Shown: positions 62,614 to 64,000 of the stretch, piece after piece | Position numbering within the stretch: position 1 is the first letter of the stretch | Layout of the letters: each line of letters starts with the position of its first letter | From: Rhizobium sp. JAB6 | Lineage (GTDB): Bacteria > Pseudomonadota > Alphaproteobacteria > Rhizobiales > Rhizobiaceae | Direction: 5' to 3' | Assembly (NCBI RefSeq): GCF_003024605.1 | Contig: NZ_PYJQ01000001.1 | Span: 281,001 to 345,000, forward strand | DNA: 64,000 nt | The notes under the pieces: generated by a model | The model's input: only the letters and a program-made list of their open reading frames with translations | The model's database searches: none | Told to the model about the DNA's origin: nothing | Position numbers and translations under genes: made by a program

Positions 62614-63516
62614 ATGGCAGAACGTTTGGTGGATCTCGGCTGGCTTAGAATCTTTCTGGAAGTCGGACGTTCCGGCAGCCTGTCTGCTGCCGCCTCCGGG
62701 CTTGGCCTGACGCAACCCGCCGTGAGCTATCAGATTCGTCGTATCGAGGAGCAGATGGGCGTTGCCCTGTTTCGTCGCCAGCATCGCGGGGTCGTGCTCT
62801 CGCCGGAGGGGCAGCGTCTGTTCGAGATCGTCGAAAAGGCGGTCGGCGGCGTCGACCATCTGGTGCGCAGCTTCCGCGTGGAAGCGGAGCGGCCCTCCGT
62901 TCGCCTGCGCACGGATTATGCATTTTCCGCTCTCTGGCTGATCCCTCGTATGCATGCCTTCCGGCTTCTCCACCCGGAGGTGGATATCCAGATCGTCGCC
63001 ACGCAGCGGCTGGATCGTGGCGCGCCGGAGAGCGGCGATATTGCCGTCTTCTTCGGAGCGCGCAGCGAGTTCGGTCCCGCGGCCACGCTGCTCCTGCCGG
63101 AGAAGGTCGTGCCGATCTGCACCAGAGGTTTTGCGGAGCGGAACGGTCCGTTCACCGATCCCTCGCAGCTCGCCGGCGCTACGCTTGTCCATCTCGACTC
63201 GGAAATGCCGTCGCCATGGTTCGAGTGGGAGAGTTACCTTTCTGCCTTCGGCATTGTCCGGGACGCCTATGCCGGCCGCGGTGACCTGCGCTTCAATACC
63301 TATTCGCTGGTCGTGCAGGCCGCCCTCAGCGAACAGGGCGTTGCCATCGGCTGGATGGGGCTTGTCGATTCCCTGCTTGCTGCCCGGACACTGGTGACGG
63401 CGGGTCCCATGCTGGAGGCGCCCGAGCGCGGCTATTGGCTGCTGCCGCCGCCCGATCCCAACCCGGAGGCGGAGCGGCTGGCGCAATGGCTGCTCACCGA
63501 AGCCGCTGCCGTATGA
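62614..63516 (+). CDS. LysR regulator of choline-sulfate use
   Basis: 300 residues. The winged helix (LGWLRIFLEVGRSGSLSAAASGLGLTQPAVSYQIRRIEEQMGVALFRRQHRG) is followed by an effector domain. The divergent placement next to choX-betC matches the choline-sulfate utilisation regulator family found in rhizobia and pseudomonads, where the effector is probably choline or its sulfate. AAAAGGAAATTTT precedes the ATG. Confidence 0.92.
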   Translation: MAERLVDLGWLRIFLEVGRSGSLSAAASGLGLTQPAVSYQIRRIEEQMGVALFRRQHRGVVLSPEGQRLFEIVEKAVGGVDHLVRSFRVEAERPSVRLRTDYAFSALWLIPRMHAFRLLHPEVDIQIVATQRLDRGAPESGDIAVFFGARSEFGPAATLLLPEKVVPICTRGFAERNGPFTDPSQLAGATLVHLDSEMPSPWFEWESYLSAFGIVRDAYAGRGDLRFNTYSLVVQAALSEQGVAIGWMGLVDSLLAARTLVTAGPMLEAPERGYWLLPPPDPNPEAERLAQWLLTEAAAV

Positions 63517-63526
63517 TAATCATGCT

Positions 63527-64000
63527 CTATTCCGCCGTAAGATCGGCAAGAAAGGTCTCGCACCAGCGCGATACGTCGTTTTCAAGCAGGTAATCCATCA
63601 TGCCGCGCCAGCGCTCCTGCCGCTCCTGCAGCGGCATGTTGATGGCGCGCGCCAGCGCATTGGCGGTGCCGTCGACATCATAGGGGTTGACCAGCAGGGC
63701 ACCCTTCAGCTTTCGCGCTGCCCCGGCAAAGCGCGAGAGCACCAGCACGCCGGGGTTTTCGGGGTCTTGCGCCGCCACATATTCCTTGGCGACCAGGTTC
63801 ATGCCGTCGCGCAGCGGCGTCACCAGCCCGACTTTTGCAATCCGGTAGAGACCCGCGAGGATCGGCCGGCTGATCGAGCGGTTGATATAGCGGATCGGCA
63901 CCCAGTCAACCGTGCCGATCGCGCCGTTGACCCGGCCGGCCTGTTCGGCAACCGCATGTTGCATCGCCTCGTATTCCGGGACTTCAGAGCGCGACTTCGG
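63527..64000 (-). CDS. otsA: Trehalose-6-phosphate synthase, C-terminal part
   Basis: The frame is open to the right edge, so the N-terminal two thirds lie outside. The visible 157 residues begin PKSRSEVPEYEAMQHAVAEQAGRVNG and hold PIRYINRSISRPILAGLYRIAKVGLVTPLRDGMNLVAKEYVAAQ, the donor-binding region of GT20 OtsA. Synthesis of trehalose-6-phosphate from UDP-glucose and glucose-6-phosphate contributes to osmoprotection, in line with the nearby choline-sulfate genes. It converges with the LysR gene, leaving 10 bases. Confidence 0.95.
   Translation of the reverse strand, partial: PKSRSEVPEYEAMQHAVAEQAGRVNGAIGTVDWVPIRYINRSISRPILAGLYRIAKVGLVTPLRDGMNLVAKEYVAAQDPENPGVLVLSRFAGAARKLKGALLVNPYDVDGTANALARAINMPLQERQERWRGMMDYLLENDVSRWCETFLADLTAE

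Noticed and set aside
1..64000. tRNA, rRNA, CRISPR arrays, insertion sequences, prophage genes
   Set aside because: No transposase, integrase, phage structural gene, regularly spaced repeat or stable RNA pattern was recognised on either strand.

Overview
The window is a stretch of chromosome from an alphaproteobacterium of the order Rhizobiales, most likely a Rhizobium/Agrobacterium-type member of the Rhizobiaceae. The signs are GC-rich coding sequence, a PmtA-type phospholipid N-methyltransferase, a rsmI-yraN-gshB-comM neighbourhood, a choline-sulfate module (betC, choX, LysR regulator), an alphaproteobacterial direct-repeat LexA box (GTTC-N7-GTTC), and several copies of the intergenic palindromic repeats (RIME-like) common in rhizobial genomes. 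No rRNA, tRNA, CRISPR array, prophage or intact insertion sequence was seen. The species is not determined.

1-9.4 kb: partial M15-like protein, acetyltransferase, aldo/keto reductase, Gfo/Idh/MocA oxidoreductase, a divergent glycosylation cassette (GtrA-like protein and GT2 facing a large GT-C-like membrane protein), then xseA coupled to a quinone-reductase-like gene. 9.4-19.3 kb: M29 aminopeptidase, YbaK deacylase, a PIN/ribbon-helix-helix toxin-antitoxin pair in toxin-first order with its own palindrome, ArsC/Spx-like protein, deacylase, SulP transporter, 2H phosphoesterase, a small lipoprotein, ogt, and a LysR regulator facing two small genes. 19.5-26.3 kb: an exported protein, a TetR regulator facing a 5'-truncated methyltransferase, guaA, a nucleosidase-thioesterase pair, a Tat-exported hydrolase and a GntR regulator.

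26.3-31.7 kb: a four-gene operon (imelysin, di-haem CxxCH oxidoreductase, second imelysin, DUF1513) probably tied to iron. Palindromic repeats sit at both ends of its third gene; one is read in frame as part of the signal peptide and the other supplies the stop codon. 31.9-47.4 kb is largely housekeeping: RsmB-type methyltransferase, RlpA-like protein, queG plus a coupled SDR gene, GST, uppP, NDUFA9-like protein, pyrF, a phosphatase, pmtA, dnaN (again ending in a repeat that supplies its stop), rsmI, yraN, gshB.

47.4-50.3 kb: comM behind a perfect LexA box, followed by a DUF4160/DUF2442 gene pair and non-coding DNA bracketed by imperfect inverted repeats about 1.1 kb apart, the most island-like part of the window. 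50.3-64 kb: cysK, two LysE exporters, isochorismatase-like hydrolase, a frameshifted NIPSNAP gene with an EamA exporter and a divergent Lrp regulator, acetyltransferase, dut, prfC, an orphan metal/cobalamin-type binding protein with a TrmO-like gene, the choline-sulfate module, and the C-terminal part of otsA running off the window.
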